The translations under genes were made by a program, and so were the position numbers. The notes under the pieces are model-generated. The model had not been told where the DNA came from. It saw nothing but the letters and a program-made list of their open reading frames with translations, and searched no databases. DNA of 64,000 nt, from positions 1 through 64,000 of the forward strand of contig VDMD01000056.1 of NCBI GenBank assembly GCA_007026445.1, given 5' to 3'. This DNA comes from Schizophyllum amplum. Lineage: Eukaryota > Basidiomycota > Agaricomycetes > Agaricales > Schizophyllaceae. Shown here piece after piece: positions 44,377 to 55,860 of this stretch (its first letter is position 1; each line of letters begins with the position of its first letter).

Positions 44377-46059
44377 TCACCCACCGCTCCCATGTCTATC
44401 GTGTACATATTTTGTAACGTAGAATCCTGGTCCTCGGTGGCCCTTTTTCCGCTTCAATCCTTGGTTTCGCGCAGGTATAGGAGGATAGGTGTCCTCCGTC
44501 GCATTGGGACCCTGTATACGGGGTTCAATGAGATGAAGATGTTCTCGGAAACAGTCCACTCACCCAGTCAAGGACAAAAGCCCGCCTGTCGGTAACACCG
44601 TATAGCCTAGAGCTCTCGAGCGCGAGCTGGAAGACGGGCGATGGATCATTGCCGGGTGCGTGCACACTCATCCCCCTTGCCGTCGGTGGGACCGCGGCGC
44701 CAACGATCGCGTCCTCTTCGTGGCGCCGGTGCGCATATCGCATATCCCACAGACACACGACACTGTGCCGCGCAGACCCGGCCGCGATGTGCGCGCCCGC
44801 GCCGCCACCACACGCGACGCTGTATATCGGCTCATACAGCCACGGGTCCGACATCGCGAGTATGGGCGGAGGAAGGGGGCGCTGTCGTCCGCGCCGCGGT
44901 AGTGATACCGCGACGCGACGCGCAGGTCGTACATGCGCACGCGGCCATCGTACCAGCCGGCGACCAGGAGCTCGGGGGAGGCGCCCCAGGGGGCAGCGGG
45001 CGGGGCGCGGGCAATCGCGTAGCAGGCGGAGCTGGAGGGCACGTCGGGGGTGCTGTGGATATGCTGAGAGAGGGTGATGGCACGTGTGGGATCGAGAGTG
45101 GGTGTGGTGGGAGGGGGGTCGAGCGTGGAGTCGGGTGAGGGGATTGGCCCGCTGAGGGGGGATGCTTCAGAGAAGGAGCCGTCCTGGCGGAGGCGGTGAA
45201 GGACGAGGGGTGCTTTCGAAGCAGTGCCGAAGGCGGCGAAGGGGGAGGAGGCGGTGGTGCAGAGGTATGAGGTCCAGCTACGGGCGTCGAGGTCCAAGGA
45301 GGAACCGGAATCGTTTGGATCATGCAAGCTGCGTAAGGTGGCACGGCCGGTGGCGGAGAGGGATAACAATAGGTCATCCTCGCAGGAGAGGCTTTCAACT
45401 ATGTCATTGTTTGGAGACTGATATACTGTCGTCGACCGCAGTGAGGGCTGCCGCTGTCGACTTGATGGCGCGTCCTCGTCTTGCTCGTCACGTATTTCTA
45501 TCCGCTTGATGCTCCCATCCCACATCCCGACGATGTAGGTGTCAGGATCCGGTGTGCATGCTAATGAAGTGATATCTGTTACGCTGCTGAAGCGCTCGGA
45601 AAGCGCCCATGATGCCTCATGATATATTCGAGGGCTCGATGAGCCAAAGCTGTATGCATGGATGCTGTTCGCCGCCGCGACGAGCAGACGCGAGCTGTTG
45701 ATCGCGAGCACGGGCTGGAGTTTTGTGCGCCACTGCGCCGTGAGGGGACGGGCGACGAATTGGCCAGCGTCCCATGCGCGGTCGGTGAGGTAGTCATAGC
45801 GCACGGTGGTGGGGGCGTCCCAGGTCTTACGAGACTTAGCTAGAGAGAAGGTATCCTGCGGGTGGTCTCGCAAGTAGTCTGACCAACCAAATTCTGAGAT
45901 CTGGTCCATCTGTCAGCTATGTAGGACGAGTACTGTGCGCGTATAACGCACCAGGTCACGCATGCCCCGGCATGTACAGCACAGGGCGCACAGTCCGGGT
46001 ACTGAGATGCATTGAAATATATGGGCGAGGACGTCGTGGGGAAGATTGAGCAGATTCAT
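44377..46059 (-). CDS. F-box and WD40-repeat protein
   Basis: Four exons give 516 residues: 46059-45952, 45909-44920, 44881-44564, 44511-44377. The first exon encodes the F-box: MNLLNLPHDVLAHIFQC, then LCALCCTCRGMRD. The rest holds WD40-like blades: RLLVAAANSIHAYSF, YIVGMWDGSIKRIEIRD, LLVAGWYDGRVRMYDLR and ARHSVVCLWDMRYAH. By family knowledge it would recruit substrates to an SCF ubiquitin ligase; the substrate is unknown. The third join requires an unusually short 38-nt intron (44919-44882, GTCGCG...ACAG). Without it the frame breaks, so a frameshift or sequence error is the alternative. The gene is divergent from the GGT gene, 304 bp apart. Confidence 0.8.
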
Positions 46060-46363
46060 GTATATGGTCTATGAAGCTTCATGTGCGGGAAGATGGTGGT
46101 AGGAAACAAGGAGGATTGCGTCGCCCGCGCCACGGCACGCAGCCAAACCGCGTTCCCGTCGATCATGAGTCCCTATGACATCAATCAAACATCGATGCAG
46201 GCGCGCCCATTGTATTTCCAAATCCCATTGTTCTCCTCCTACGTCTATCCTGGATCTCATAAAGCACTTCAGAACCGCCGCTGGCGCCTCATTCAGACTC
46301 GCTGGACTCTGTAGACGCGATCTCGCAACGATAGAGACGCGGAATCTTGCTTCTCTAATCAGT

Positions 46364-48636
46364 ATGAATTCACGTTCACCTCGCGGTGCTGTCGCCTCGG
46401 AGAGCCAGGTAGCCTCCGACATCGGCGCCCATATTCTCCAGGAGGGCGGCAGTGCCGTCGATGCAGCCATTGCAATGACCCTCGCCGTTGGCACCCTCTG
46501 TTCAGACATGTCTGGCATCGGCGGCGGCGGCTTCGCCCTTATCAGGACCCCAGAGGGCACCCGCGAGAGCCTCAACTTCCGCCCAGCAGCGCCCGTGAGC
46601 AAGATTCCTTCAGCATCCCAACAACGAGGCCAACGATGAGTTGGTGACTAGGCAGCGGTCACCTCCAAGATGTACCTCGACAAGCCCGGAGCGAGTGCGG
46701 TCGGGGGATTGGCAGTCGCGGTCCCGGGGGAGCTGCGCGGTTTTGAGGCGATGCACAAGAATTATGGCAAGTTGTCCTGGTCGCGTCTGTTTGAGCCGAG
46801 CGTCAAACTCGCGCGCGACGGATTTCCGTTGACGGAGGATATGCAGAATGTGCGCTTGTTCTATCTCGTAACATTTCATATTAAAACCTCTTTCCAGGTC
46901 GTCAATATCAAGACACGCGCTACTGGATCCAGCGACCCGAAGTCGTCCTGGGTATACGAGCATCCAACGCTATCCCGATGGCTTACCAAGGACGGCGTCC
47001 TCCTCCCCGCCGGATCCATCCTCAAACGGCCCGCATACGCCAAGACGCTAGAGACGATCGCCAACGAAGGCGCGGACGCGTTCTACTCCGGCGCCATCGC
47101 CCAAAGCATCGTAGAAGCCGTGCAAGCAGAAGGCGGCGTGATGACTCTAGACGATATGCGCGCATACGAGGCACGCAGCGTCGAACCGCTCAGTATCCAG
47201 TACAAGGGGCACAAGGTCACCTCTGTGGGCGCACCGGCGAGCGGCGCGGTCGTTCTTGCGGCGCTTAGTATCCTGGACAATTTCAAGGACGTGGATGGGC
47301 CGGGCAGCGCCAAGGATGCGCATCGGATGACGGAGAGCTTGAAGGTGCGAATCGTCCAGGAAGGTTAGGGAAGGTGGATGCTAACAGTGGACCAAGCACG
47401 CATTCGCGCATCGCACGCTGCTGGGAGACCCCATGTTTGTGCCCGGCCTTGATGCTGCGCAACGCGAATTCGTGTCTCCCGCACGAGGACGCATGCTCCG
47501 GACGAAGATCGACGACAACAATGTGCTTGCGCCATCTGAGTACCGAGCAGAGGGGCGAGTCATTAAATTTGATCTCTTTTAAGAGCATCGCGCTGACGCT
47601 CCTCCAAGTTTCGAGACTATCAAGACCGATGGTCGCATCGAGGTGAAGATGGACAACGGCACAAGCCACGTTGTCGCCGCGGACGCGAGCGGCCTCATCG
47701 TATCTTTGACTACGACTATAACGCTGTAAGTGACTTACCCCACTCACAATCCCTCCCGTCAAAGTGCTCATCGTTCCCGCAGATACTGGGGCTCCCGTAT
47801 CATCGTGCCGTCCTCGGGCATCGTTCTAAACGACTCCATGGAGGACTTCAGTGTTGAGGGTACAATTTTCTCTGGCCCTACCAACTGTCCCTACTTCCTA
47901 TCTCACTATCTTTTGCCAGGCGTCTCAAACTTTTGGGGCTACCTACCCACACCAGCCAACTATAGTACGCCTTCCCATTGTCCAAGAAATCGCATCTGCT
48001 GACCCTGCACTGTCCGCCTACCTACCTACATATCTATTGACCTGCCTACCCAACCCTCTGGATCATATCCTCCGCACCATCTCAGTCGAAGGCAACAAGC
48101 GCCCGCTATCCTCCACCTCGCCATTCATCATCGAGGACGCGCAGGGGCGCTTCCGCTACGCCGGCGGCGCGGCTGGAGGGAGCAGGATCGTGAGCTGCAA
48201 CGTGCAGCATGTGCGGAACGTTTTGGTTCGTGGTGCTGTCATGCCGTTCTTGTCTCATTATCTCGTCTGTGCTCATCCGTGCCCTTCTCCCACTCGCAGG
48301 ACTACGCCATGGATCCGACCGCCGCGCTCGCCCACCCCCGCCTGCACGACCAGATTGCGCCGCAGGAGACCCATCTGGAGGAGTCATGGGACAAGGAGAC
48401 GGCGGCTGAGCTGGAGAGACTGGGGCATAAGGTAGTGTGGTTGCCAGGTGGGTTGATTCAGCAAGGTTCTGTTCGGTTGATTCGACAGAATCTGTTCGTG
48501 TTGTGTGAATCGACTGACATTCGTCGCAGTGGCTCCATCGACGGCTTGCGGCGTTTCGCACGACCCAGAAACGGGCGAATGGAAGGCGGCGGGCGAGCCG
48601 AGGAAGAAGATGGCTGCAGGCGCGGTGGCGTGGTAG
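46364..48636 (+). CDS. Gamma-glutamyltransferase
   Basis: Ten exons give 550 residues: 46364-46594, 46652-46849, 46898-47344, 47397-47539, 47609-47725, 47783-47859, 47920-47964, 48086-48225, 48300-48447, 48530-48636. The GGT fold signature is clear: SRSPRGAVASESQVASDIG, GSAVDAAIAM, SGIGGGGFAL and VAVPGELRGFEAM. After these come the small-subunit nucleophile region with Thr in NGTSHVVAAD, then SRIIVPSSGIVLNDSMEDF and KRPLSSTSPFII. Family knowledge: the proenzyme cuts itself before this Thr and transfers gamma-glutamyl groups from glutathione (EC 2.3.2.2). No signal peptide or membrane anchor precedes the conserved start, unlike typical secreted or vacuolar forms. An upstream exon may be missing from my model. 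Intron 4 starts at GTACCG (47540). Confidence 0.9.
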
Positions 48637-48840
48637 TCTCAGCGCTCCCCCCTGCGCGACTGAAAGACGAATGTGATTGTGACTTCGGCTGTCTGCATCA
48701 CTTGGGCATGCTCTGACGTTTGTCAGGTAAGTGATCGGTTTGACTGGATATCAACTGGATATACTGGATTCCCTTGACTATGCTACAATTTATTCCATCA
48801 AAGTCCATGCGGGTGCTGTGGTCCAAACTACTTCCTTTGC

Positions 48841-49464
48841 TCAGTTGACAGCAATCTTCTTCTGCGCCTCTTCCGGAGAAGTCTTCGGGAACGTCACGGT
48901 GAGTACGCCGTTTTCCATCGATGCCTTGATATCCTCGTCCTGTAAAGTCGATCGTCAGCACGCCCGCGCCCTGCATACAACAGAAGCAAAACCAAGCCTA
49001 CCTTCGTCCCCGTCGGCAGCTGCAGGGTGCGCGACCACTTGCCAAAGCGGCGCTCGCGGATCGCGTACCCCTCCCCCTTGCGCTCCTCCGAGATCCTGCT
49101 CTCCGCGCCGACAGTGAGGCGCCCGTTGTGGAACTCGATCTGCACGTCCTCCTTCTTGACGCCGGGGAGCTCGAAGGTGGCGGTGACGACGTTGTGCTCG
49201 GCGTCTTCGTGGAGATCCATCCTGGATGAAAGGTCAGTATTCCGTCTAGTTCTAGCAGTGAAGGGATGGGAGGAGGTAGGAGTATGGAGGAGGCCCGGGT
49301 AGGGTAACTCACCTGGGCTTCAGGGCACGCGGTGCCTCGTTTGTGGTGGCGTTGGCGATGCTACGCTGGCGCTGGCCGTCGGGCGAGCGTAGTGCGCGTG
49401 AGCCGAACGCGTCGTCAAAGAAGCGCTCGATGTCGTAGAATGGCTCGTAGTGGAAGACAGACAT
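48841..49464 (-). CDS. Small heat shock protein, HSP20/alpha-crystallin family
   Basis: Three exons, 49464-49313, 49221-49002 and 48939-48841, give 156 residues. The start reads MSVFHYEPFYDIERFFDDAF. The alpha-crystallin domain runs from about 52 to the end and includes FELPGVKKEDVQIEFHNGRL, RISEERKGEGYAIRERRFG and the closing GVLTVTFPK. Family knowledge: these proteins form oligomers that hold unfolding proteins during heat stress. Length and exon structure fit basidiomycete HSP20 proteins. Heat-shock elements and a TATA box lie upstream. The gene is convergent with the GGT gene, 204 bp apart. Confidence 0.95.
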
Positions 49465-49549
49465 GGTGTTGTGTGTGAGAGGTTGTGTATTTTGAAGCGA
49501 GTACAGTTGTTTGGTAGGTGATTCGATGTGGTGAGTTGATGGGTCGACG

Positions 49550-49650
49550 GGCCTTTATACGCTGGAAGATATTCTAGAACATACTTCTGTTCGATGCTGG
49601 ATGTCTCTGGTCTTGCGGCGCCTCGTGAAGGGTCGAACTTGCTAGAACTT
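49550..49650 (-). promoter_or_regulatory. Heat-shock promoter: TATA box and heat-shock elements
   Basis: TATAAAGG (minus) lies at about 49559-49552. Farther upstream are TTCTAGAA near 49570 and AGAACTTTCT near 49643, both inverted nGAAn/nTTCn arrays of the type bound by heat-shock factor. An additional TTC unit lies beside the first (ACTTCTGTTCG). Confidence 0.65.
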
Positions 49651-50196
49651 TCTGGGTTGACCATAGTAAAAACGATTATAGCTTGTCCTTGAAGGTTCGC
49701 GTATTGCATCATACTGCATGTATATTAGCCATGCCGTTGATCACACACAAGTCCAGAGTAGTGAAGTCTTTGTATTGCGAAAGCGTGAATTCATTGTTTG
49801 CCTATTGTTCTCGTTTTGGACATAGCATCTCTTCGGAACCGACGGCACGTCGGGCCGCTGCTGCACGTGTTAGCCAGCTTTTTCTCACGGCTTGCTTCTT
49901 GACTCTCACCAACTCTAGACGAATAGCAAGTTCTGTGACCCATCCTCTGACGTTGACTGCGTTGGCTTACCTAAATACATATTTTGCTGCCATTTCTTGA
50001 ACGGTTGGCGACTCGAAGAGCAGAACGGAACACGACGTACAAGGCGGCGCACGCCAGCCTTGAACCTGTCGGACGAGACGAATTTTCCTTGGGAAGCCCT
50101 TTGTGAAGTCAAGAGTACGAGGATAGAGATGTGCGTCTGTCGGAATCATGGCAGTTGCTCCAATCCCTGACGTGTCCTCCGAACTACAGGTCAATC
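49651..50196. other. Intergenic upstream of the HSP20 and F-box-like genes
   Basis: No gene recognised beyond the promoter elements already described. Confidence 0.4.
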
Positions 50197-51890
50197 ATGT
50201 TTGCCGAGCATATCATCGCGCAAAAGCTGAATATCCCCCTATGCACTCAATGCGGCACTAGCGTATCAGCAACAACAGAAGCCGTGTCAATGGACGTGGT
50301 TGGCTCGCATGTGGTGCCCTCTGAACAAGAAGTAACCGACATTCAACACGCCATTCGCGGCGATGAGGTGGCCATCGTCGAGCACACCAACGCCCTTCGC
50401 GACGCGCGGCGCGTTGTTGCAGATTTGGAGAGGAATCTGAAGGTGCTGGAAGCCAACGTGGTCCATAAGCGCGCTCTGCTCTCTCCCGTCCGCCGCCTGC
50501 CCGCGGACATCCTTTCCCTGATCCTCTCAGACTCCATCATGCGCACGTTCCGTCGCAGGCCCGACAGCACCCTTCTCTTGCAGCATCCTCTCCTCAGGGT
50601 ATGCCGATGGTGGCGCGAGCTCGGTCTCGGGACGCCGCGTCTCTGGGCCCGCATAGTCCTCTTCCCGCTGTGCGACGTGAGCTGGTACAAGACTCTTGCC
50701 CTCTGCTTGCAGTATTCCAAAGAGATGCCGCTCAGCATCTGTCTGAGCAGCTCCCCTCCGATCTGGCGAATCCAACTCAGCCGGCCTGTGCGCCCCGTGC
50801 CGTTCGTACCAATGGAAGAGTGGAAGAGTGTCACGGAACCGCTGCTCACCAACGCCTTTCGGTGGCGCGATGTGCGCTTGGACGGCATAGAGCTGCCGAA
50901 TGAGCTTTTGGGACAGACGCGGTCACTGCCGTTGCTCGAGGTTCTACAAATCAACAATATAGCCATCCGAACGGCGGACTATGATGACATCCTGGGAATA
51001 CCCATCATGCTCTTCAGGGACTGCCCTCGACTGCGCCACCCGCACATAGAACATATGTTCTTTGAAGAGATCCAACTCCCTTGGGCACAATTTACAGCCT
51101 TGGATATTGTACCAAACCGGCAGACGGGATTGGGTGCCTTCCTGAGCGCCTTACGCGAGTGCATATCTCTGCAGGCTCTCAAGGTCGATAATATGGACCT
51201 CTACGATCCCATCCGTTACCCCGCGCTTACTCTTCCTGCTCTGACTTCAGTAGAGCTCGTCGACCGCGCAGCCTGTCTGCTTGATATAATGATAGCGCCA
51301 CGGATGCGGGACATCCGGCTAGAGGGCATCGCGAGCGACATCCATGTGCACACCCACCTGGACACGCTCTTGAAATTCGCTCAGTGTAACGGCGAAAGCG
51401 CTGCGGGCGTCGCTTCGTTAAAGTTACGGCAGACGATGAACTTTGCGACGACGAAGGCTATTCGCAGTGGACTGCCCTCTTGACCGCGTACTCCGGCCTC
51501 TCCGTTTTGCGTGTAGAGGATCATACCGGCGAGGATCTATACGCGATCAGCGAACTGGCGCGATGCCTTGCGCAGCACGTCCGTCTCGTTCCTGGACTTA
51601 TCCGTCTGGACATGCGCGAGCATTGCCTGGAAATGCCCGCCCTGCTGGATTCCCTCGAGAGATTGTTCGATCGTCGCGGTGTTCATTCTACGAACGGCGC
51701 AGGAAGGCTTAGTCAAGTCGACGTCTTCGACGTTTTCGATTTATGCGAGGAGCGCGCGTCCGCTTTGCGTGCCATGGGTGTCATCATCAACACAACGAGG
51801 CATATGCCACCGAGGGACGGGGATGTCCATACCACGCTTTTCTGGAGCATTGCCTCTGACGAAGAAGACATTGATGGTGATGAAGCTTGA
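50197..51890 (+). pseudogene. F-box-like protein, one-base frameshift near 51425
   Basis: The first frame (50197-51483) opens MFAEHIIAQ and carries a CTQCGTSVSATT motif. A coiled stretch of about 60 residues follows, then the F-box-like core RRLPADILSLILSDSIMRTF and LLRVCRWWRELGLGTPRLWA. A second frame (51423-51890) carries the natural continuation, DDELCDDEGYSQWTALLTAY, to the stop. The join lacks one base near AAGTTACGG (about 51425) and no GT...AG intron fits. Its intact paralogue is at 55861. Members of this family are probably SCF substrate adaptors or F-box-like proteins without known targets. Either this copy is newly disrupted or the base is a sequence error; the rest is uninterrupted. 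Confidence 0.75.
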
Positions 51891-52405
51891 AGTTGGCGGC
51901 CAGGTCGAACGGTCGAAAGTAGCCTGGTGGATCGGACTCCGGTCTAGGTAGGAAGCAGTAGCCATGATCACGAAGAAGGTAGCGGGACTTGGACTCACGG
52001 ACCGCCCATTGGGACACGACGACGGGCTCTGCTATCGTAGTTAATGGCGTCAGCTTTCGTAGCCTGAAGGTACATCGTTAGTTCGAGGACTACTTACACA
52101 CATGGCATTGTTCTCCTTTGGTTCTCCTTATGGGGAAGCTCGTGCCGGGGTTATTTGTGTAATTGCACCGATCATCGACTCCTGCGCCCAGCTTGCTTTC
52201 GGTCTATGCCTGCTCGTCTGGGTGAACAATCTGCGATTGCGGTCCAAGGCGGGTCGCCGTGATGTGACCGCGAGCGGCAGCCGGTGGGAATCCGGACTGC
52301 GCGACTCTCGGCCGCAAGCACGGGCCAGACCAAGTAGCACCGGAAGGCCGGAGGCCAGAGAGGGGCGAACCGTGAAGCGGCCAACAAGGAGAGGTGTGCA
52401 GATGT
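51891..52405. other. Flank of the retroelement, no gene recognised
   Basis: Read on the minus strand this follows the RT/RNase H ORF. I looked for a tyrosine recombinase or integrase and found no such signature. The element may be truncated here. Confidence 0.4.
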
Positions 52406-54187
52406 TCAAGACGAGTGGATGTCTGGGCGAGTCGAGGAATTGAGAGGAAGAGGATGGAGGGGAAGGACGACAGGACTTGCCCGCCGGTTTAGATATGGAG
52501 CTAGGGTGAACAGTCGTGTGAACTCGAAGCGGGAAGCGGCATCCGCGAGTGCGTTCTCCTTTGTCGGTAGCCACTTTACTTCGAAGGTAAAGTCAAGCTG
52601 GGAGGCGAAACCGACAAGTTGACGCAGGAGTTCCATGACAGGCGCGGAGCGTATGGACAGGTTGCGAATGGCGTTGAATACATTAGTGTTGTCAGTGTGA
52701 AAAATGATGTGTTTGGCGTGGAAATCCGGACCCCAGCAGCGGATGGCACGGATAATGGCATAGAATTCCTTCCATTTGATGTCACGGGAGGCGTAGCGAA
52801 GAGGAATGCGGGTGGCAAACCAGTGAGTGCCAAATATGCCACCAGCACCTTTTGTGCCACTGGCGTCGGTGTAGATGTGGACATCCTCCCGTTCCGTGCC
52901 AAGATATTGAATACCATTCCATGGTGTTGCAAAATGTAGCCACCATTTAAGCTCCCGACGGGCCGAGCGTGGAATGCGACGTCGTGCGAAGTGGGAGGTG
53001 AAGGAGGCCGAGAAGTCAAATAGAGAGCGCATGAACGCACGAGAGAATGGGATGACCTGCGCACAGAACATGAGATAGCCAGTGAGCTCCTCGAGCTCCA
53101 ACTGGGTGCAGTGCGTCTTTTGGTCCCACTGGCAAAGCAGATCTGCGAGATAGATGAGTTTGTCAGGCGGGAGTCGGGCCTCCATGAGAAGGGAGTCGAG
53201 CAGGATGCCAAGATACTCCAATGCAGTGGTCGGCCCTTCAACTTTGGAGTCCTGGAAATTGAGGCCAAGCGCTCGAGCAAGCGCGCGGGTCCATTCCAGT
53301 GCCGCCTGGACAACTGAAGTGGGGGTTCCGGGACGGAATATCTTCAGGAAGTCGTCAAGGTAGTGGCGTATAGACGCAGGAAGGTGATGAGAAAGGATCC
53401 AGTGGAGAGCCTCAGCGAATAAGTTGAAGATGTATGGTGCGGAGCGCAGACCAAACATAAGGAACAACTCATAGTAGAACTGACCCTGCCAATGGTATCC
53501 AAGGAGGGGCCAGTCAATGGATCGGATGGGTACATGGCGGAAAGCCTGCTCGAGGTCAAGCTTGACCATCAGAGAGCCAGGACCAGAGGCCACAAGATCG
53601 TCCACAGCATGCCGGAAGGTGTCATATACAATAGATGCCTGAGAGTCGGGGATGCCATCATTGACAGAGCTACCGCGGGGCCATGAGAGATGATGGATTT
53701 GGCGCAGTTTCCCGGAATGCTTGCGGGTAGCAACACCGAGAGGTGAGCAGCGGAAGGGGTCCAGAGGTGGAGAAGGGAATGGGCCGTGCAGGCGCTGTTT
53801 TGAAAGCTGGGTATCGACTGCAGACGTGACCGCGTCTGGATGCTCGAAGGCTGAATGGAGGTTCCGACAGGATTGGCTCACCGAGCGGTCACCGCTGAAT
53901 CCGATATCCGCACCATGGTCAATGACGTGCAGTATCGCATCCACGAACGGGCGATCTGGATAGTCGCTCAAGAAGAATGACCAGGCATCACGATTGAGGG
54001 TAGAGTTCACGAGAGGCAGGGCTTCAGCTACCTGCGGGGGAGGTGCGGTGTTCGCACGCGGATCTGAGTTCGGACGCGCAGGGGGGTAGTATCGGCCTGG
54101 GAACAACGCAGCATGAGGCATATGGTGGTAGCATATAGGCGCAGATGGGGCAGACTCAGCGGGTGCATGGCAACCCGGGAGGAGCAT
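52406..54187 (-). mobile_element. Reverse transcriptase/RNase H ORF of a DIRS-like retroelement
   Basis: An uninterrupted ORF of 593 residues. RT signatures are present: motif A in LMVKLDLEQAFRHVPI, then FGLRSAPYIFNLFAEAL and the YxDD box in RHYLDDFL. The RNase H part has HIYTDASGTKGAGG, IIFHTDNTNVFNAI and the closing ALADAASRFE. The order RT-RNase H without protease or integrase in the same ORF, and the YLDDFL form, resemble DIRS-like tyrosine-recombinase elements that are frequent in agaricomycetes. No recombinase gene or split repeats were recognised nearby, so it may be incomplete. The open frame suggests a recent insertion. It lies between two paralogous F-box-like genes. Confidence 0.85.
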
Positions 54188-54299
54188 TGGCTCGCCACTG
54201 GATCTGTGTTAGGACCGTGCGGCCTGCCTGTCGAGTCCGGAGACTCATCCCTATTGTATCCCTGGTCGGGGACTACTCGTGCTCACCCCAGAACATCGC

Positions 54300-54850
54300 A
54301 GATGGCGGACAGGACTCGGAAGGGGAAAGATCGGACACGATCGGACGCGATCGGACGAAATCGGATGAGGGCGGACTGGACGAAGACGAATGGATAAGAG
54401 TCAAGGATAGGCGCAGGGTCGGACTAGGAAGGAAGAGATTGAGGGAAGGGTCTCTGATCTCAACAGGGGCTTATCCTGGTTGATATTGAGCCTGTCTACA
54501 AAGTACAGAATGTAGGACTTATATACTAAGTAGACAGAAGGACAGATATAGACAGATAACGAATCCGATAACCGGTCCGGACTGTCCGGAAGTCCGAATC
54601 GGACTGGACCATGTGGAAGGACGGATCGGATCCGTAGATATGAGGGAAGGGGTCAGGTAAACGTAAGGGTTCATGACAGGAAACGGATAGCAAGCGTAAC
54701 AGACGTGAAGGACATGACAAGGACATTACCAATGTATCCGGGGGTGCCGGACACCCGAGCCAGGCGGGATCTGGACTGGACCCGGACCGGACATGGACGC
54801 GGACAGCGGACTGGATACTTGGTCCGAGTCCGGACCATGGTGGATACACT
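54300..54850. repeat. GGAC-rich low-complexity region
   Basis: Irregular repetition of GATCGGAC, CGGACTGGA and similar units, especially 54328-54400 and 54770-54840. It lies upstream (on the minus strand) of the RT ORF and may be part of the element's terminal region. Confidence 0.6.
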
Positions 54851-55487
54851 GGAGTGCGAGGATACGTGTTAGTGCATGGTGGCACATAACAATCTGGACG
54901 ATGGGGAAGACTCAGGGGTGGTTCTCACGCTGAAAGCGACAGATGGAACACTGGACGGTGGTGCAACGGACTCAACGGAGAGGAGCGGTGACTGAGGACC
55001 ATGCTCGGCACTAGAGGGGGTTACGACAGGTGGCGTGAGGTTGCGATGGCAGAAGCAGGGGCAAAGGAGGTGGGATCGGGAGCCAGATTGCGAGAGATCG
55101 CCGGAGCAACAGGCATAGCGGTCATTCACAAATGTATTGGGGTGCGTAGGCTTGAAGCGACGTGAGCGCTGACGGCTGCCCACGCTCGTGCGCGTGAAGG
55201 AATGCGGCTGCTGAATCGCGGGAACGGGAACGGGCCGCGTGAAATGTTTCGATCGTTGACGGCGACCTCGGGCCGAAAGGCGCGTGCACCGGCGTTGAGC
55301 GACGTCGAGCGGCGGCAGTGGGTACCAGCTGCCCGAGTGGCCAACTCGGAAGGAGCCAGGGCTCGAGGGACCAAGAGGATAGTCGTGAAAAGACATGAGG
55401 CTGGTGCAAGTGGCATGGGTGGCAACCAGGGTCTCGAATTCTGGTGGAACCTAATGAAGAAAACAAAAACAAGCAGCTGCAAGTACT

Positions 55488-55581
55488 GCGAGCATGCTGT
55501 GAGTGACGGTAGGTACGAAGCGAGACGAGATACAGTACCTGCGAGCATGCTGTGAGTGACGGTAGGTACGAAGCGAGACGA
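55488..55581. repeat. Two-unit tandem repeat, 53-bp period
   Basis: The unit starting GCGAGCATGCTGTGAGTGAC occurs at 55488 and again at 55541. It is identical over about 41 bp. Confidence 0.9.
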
Positions 55582-55860
55582 AGAGAAAGTACAAAGGCGC
55601 GCCGCGCCTATGGGCGCGGCACGTGGTTCCTCGCGTGCATAGACCGCGGTCAAATGTCTTTGACCGTTCCAACTTGGAGCCTACTTTCAAGCCACATCCG
55701 GCCTGTTGCTTTTCTGCCTTCTTTTCTCGAGAGTGCAGCCGGTATCGAGTGCTTCTACCCTGATACGGTTGCCCACAAGTCGACTCGAACGTGTACGTAG
55801 TTAGTACTTGACCGCTCGAACGGATCTGTAGCCTCTAAATACTTACGCACAACAGACAAC

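Larger units (their letters stand above)
54188..55860. other. Retroelement flank and intergenic DNA
   Basis: Contains a GGAC-rich stretch (about 54300-54850) and a 53-bp tandem repeat (55488-55581). ORFs on the minus strand (54869-55396, 55126-55653) are Ser/Arg/Pro-rich. They may be remains of the element's first ORF, but no motif supports this. Confidence 0.4.

Noticed and set aside
51891..52405. Tyrosine recombinase domain after the RT/RNase H ORF
   Set aside because: Reading all minus frames here showed no conserved Arg-His-Arg-Tyr arrangement.
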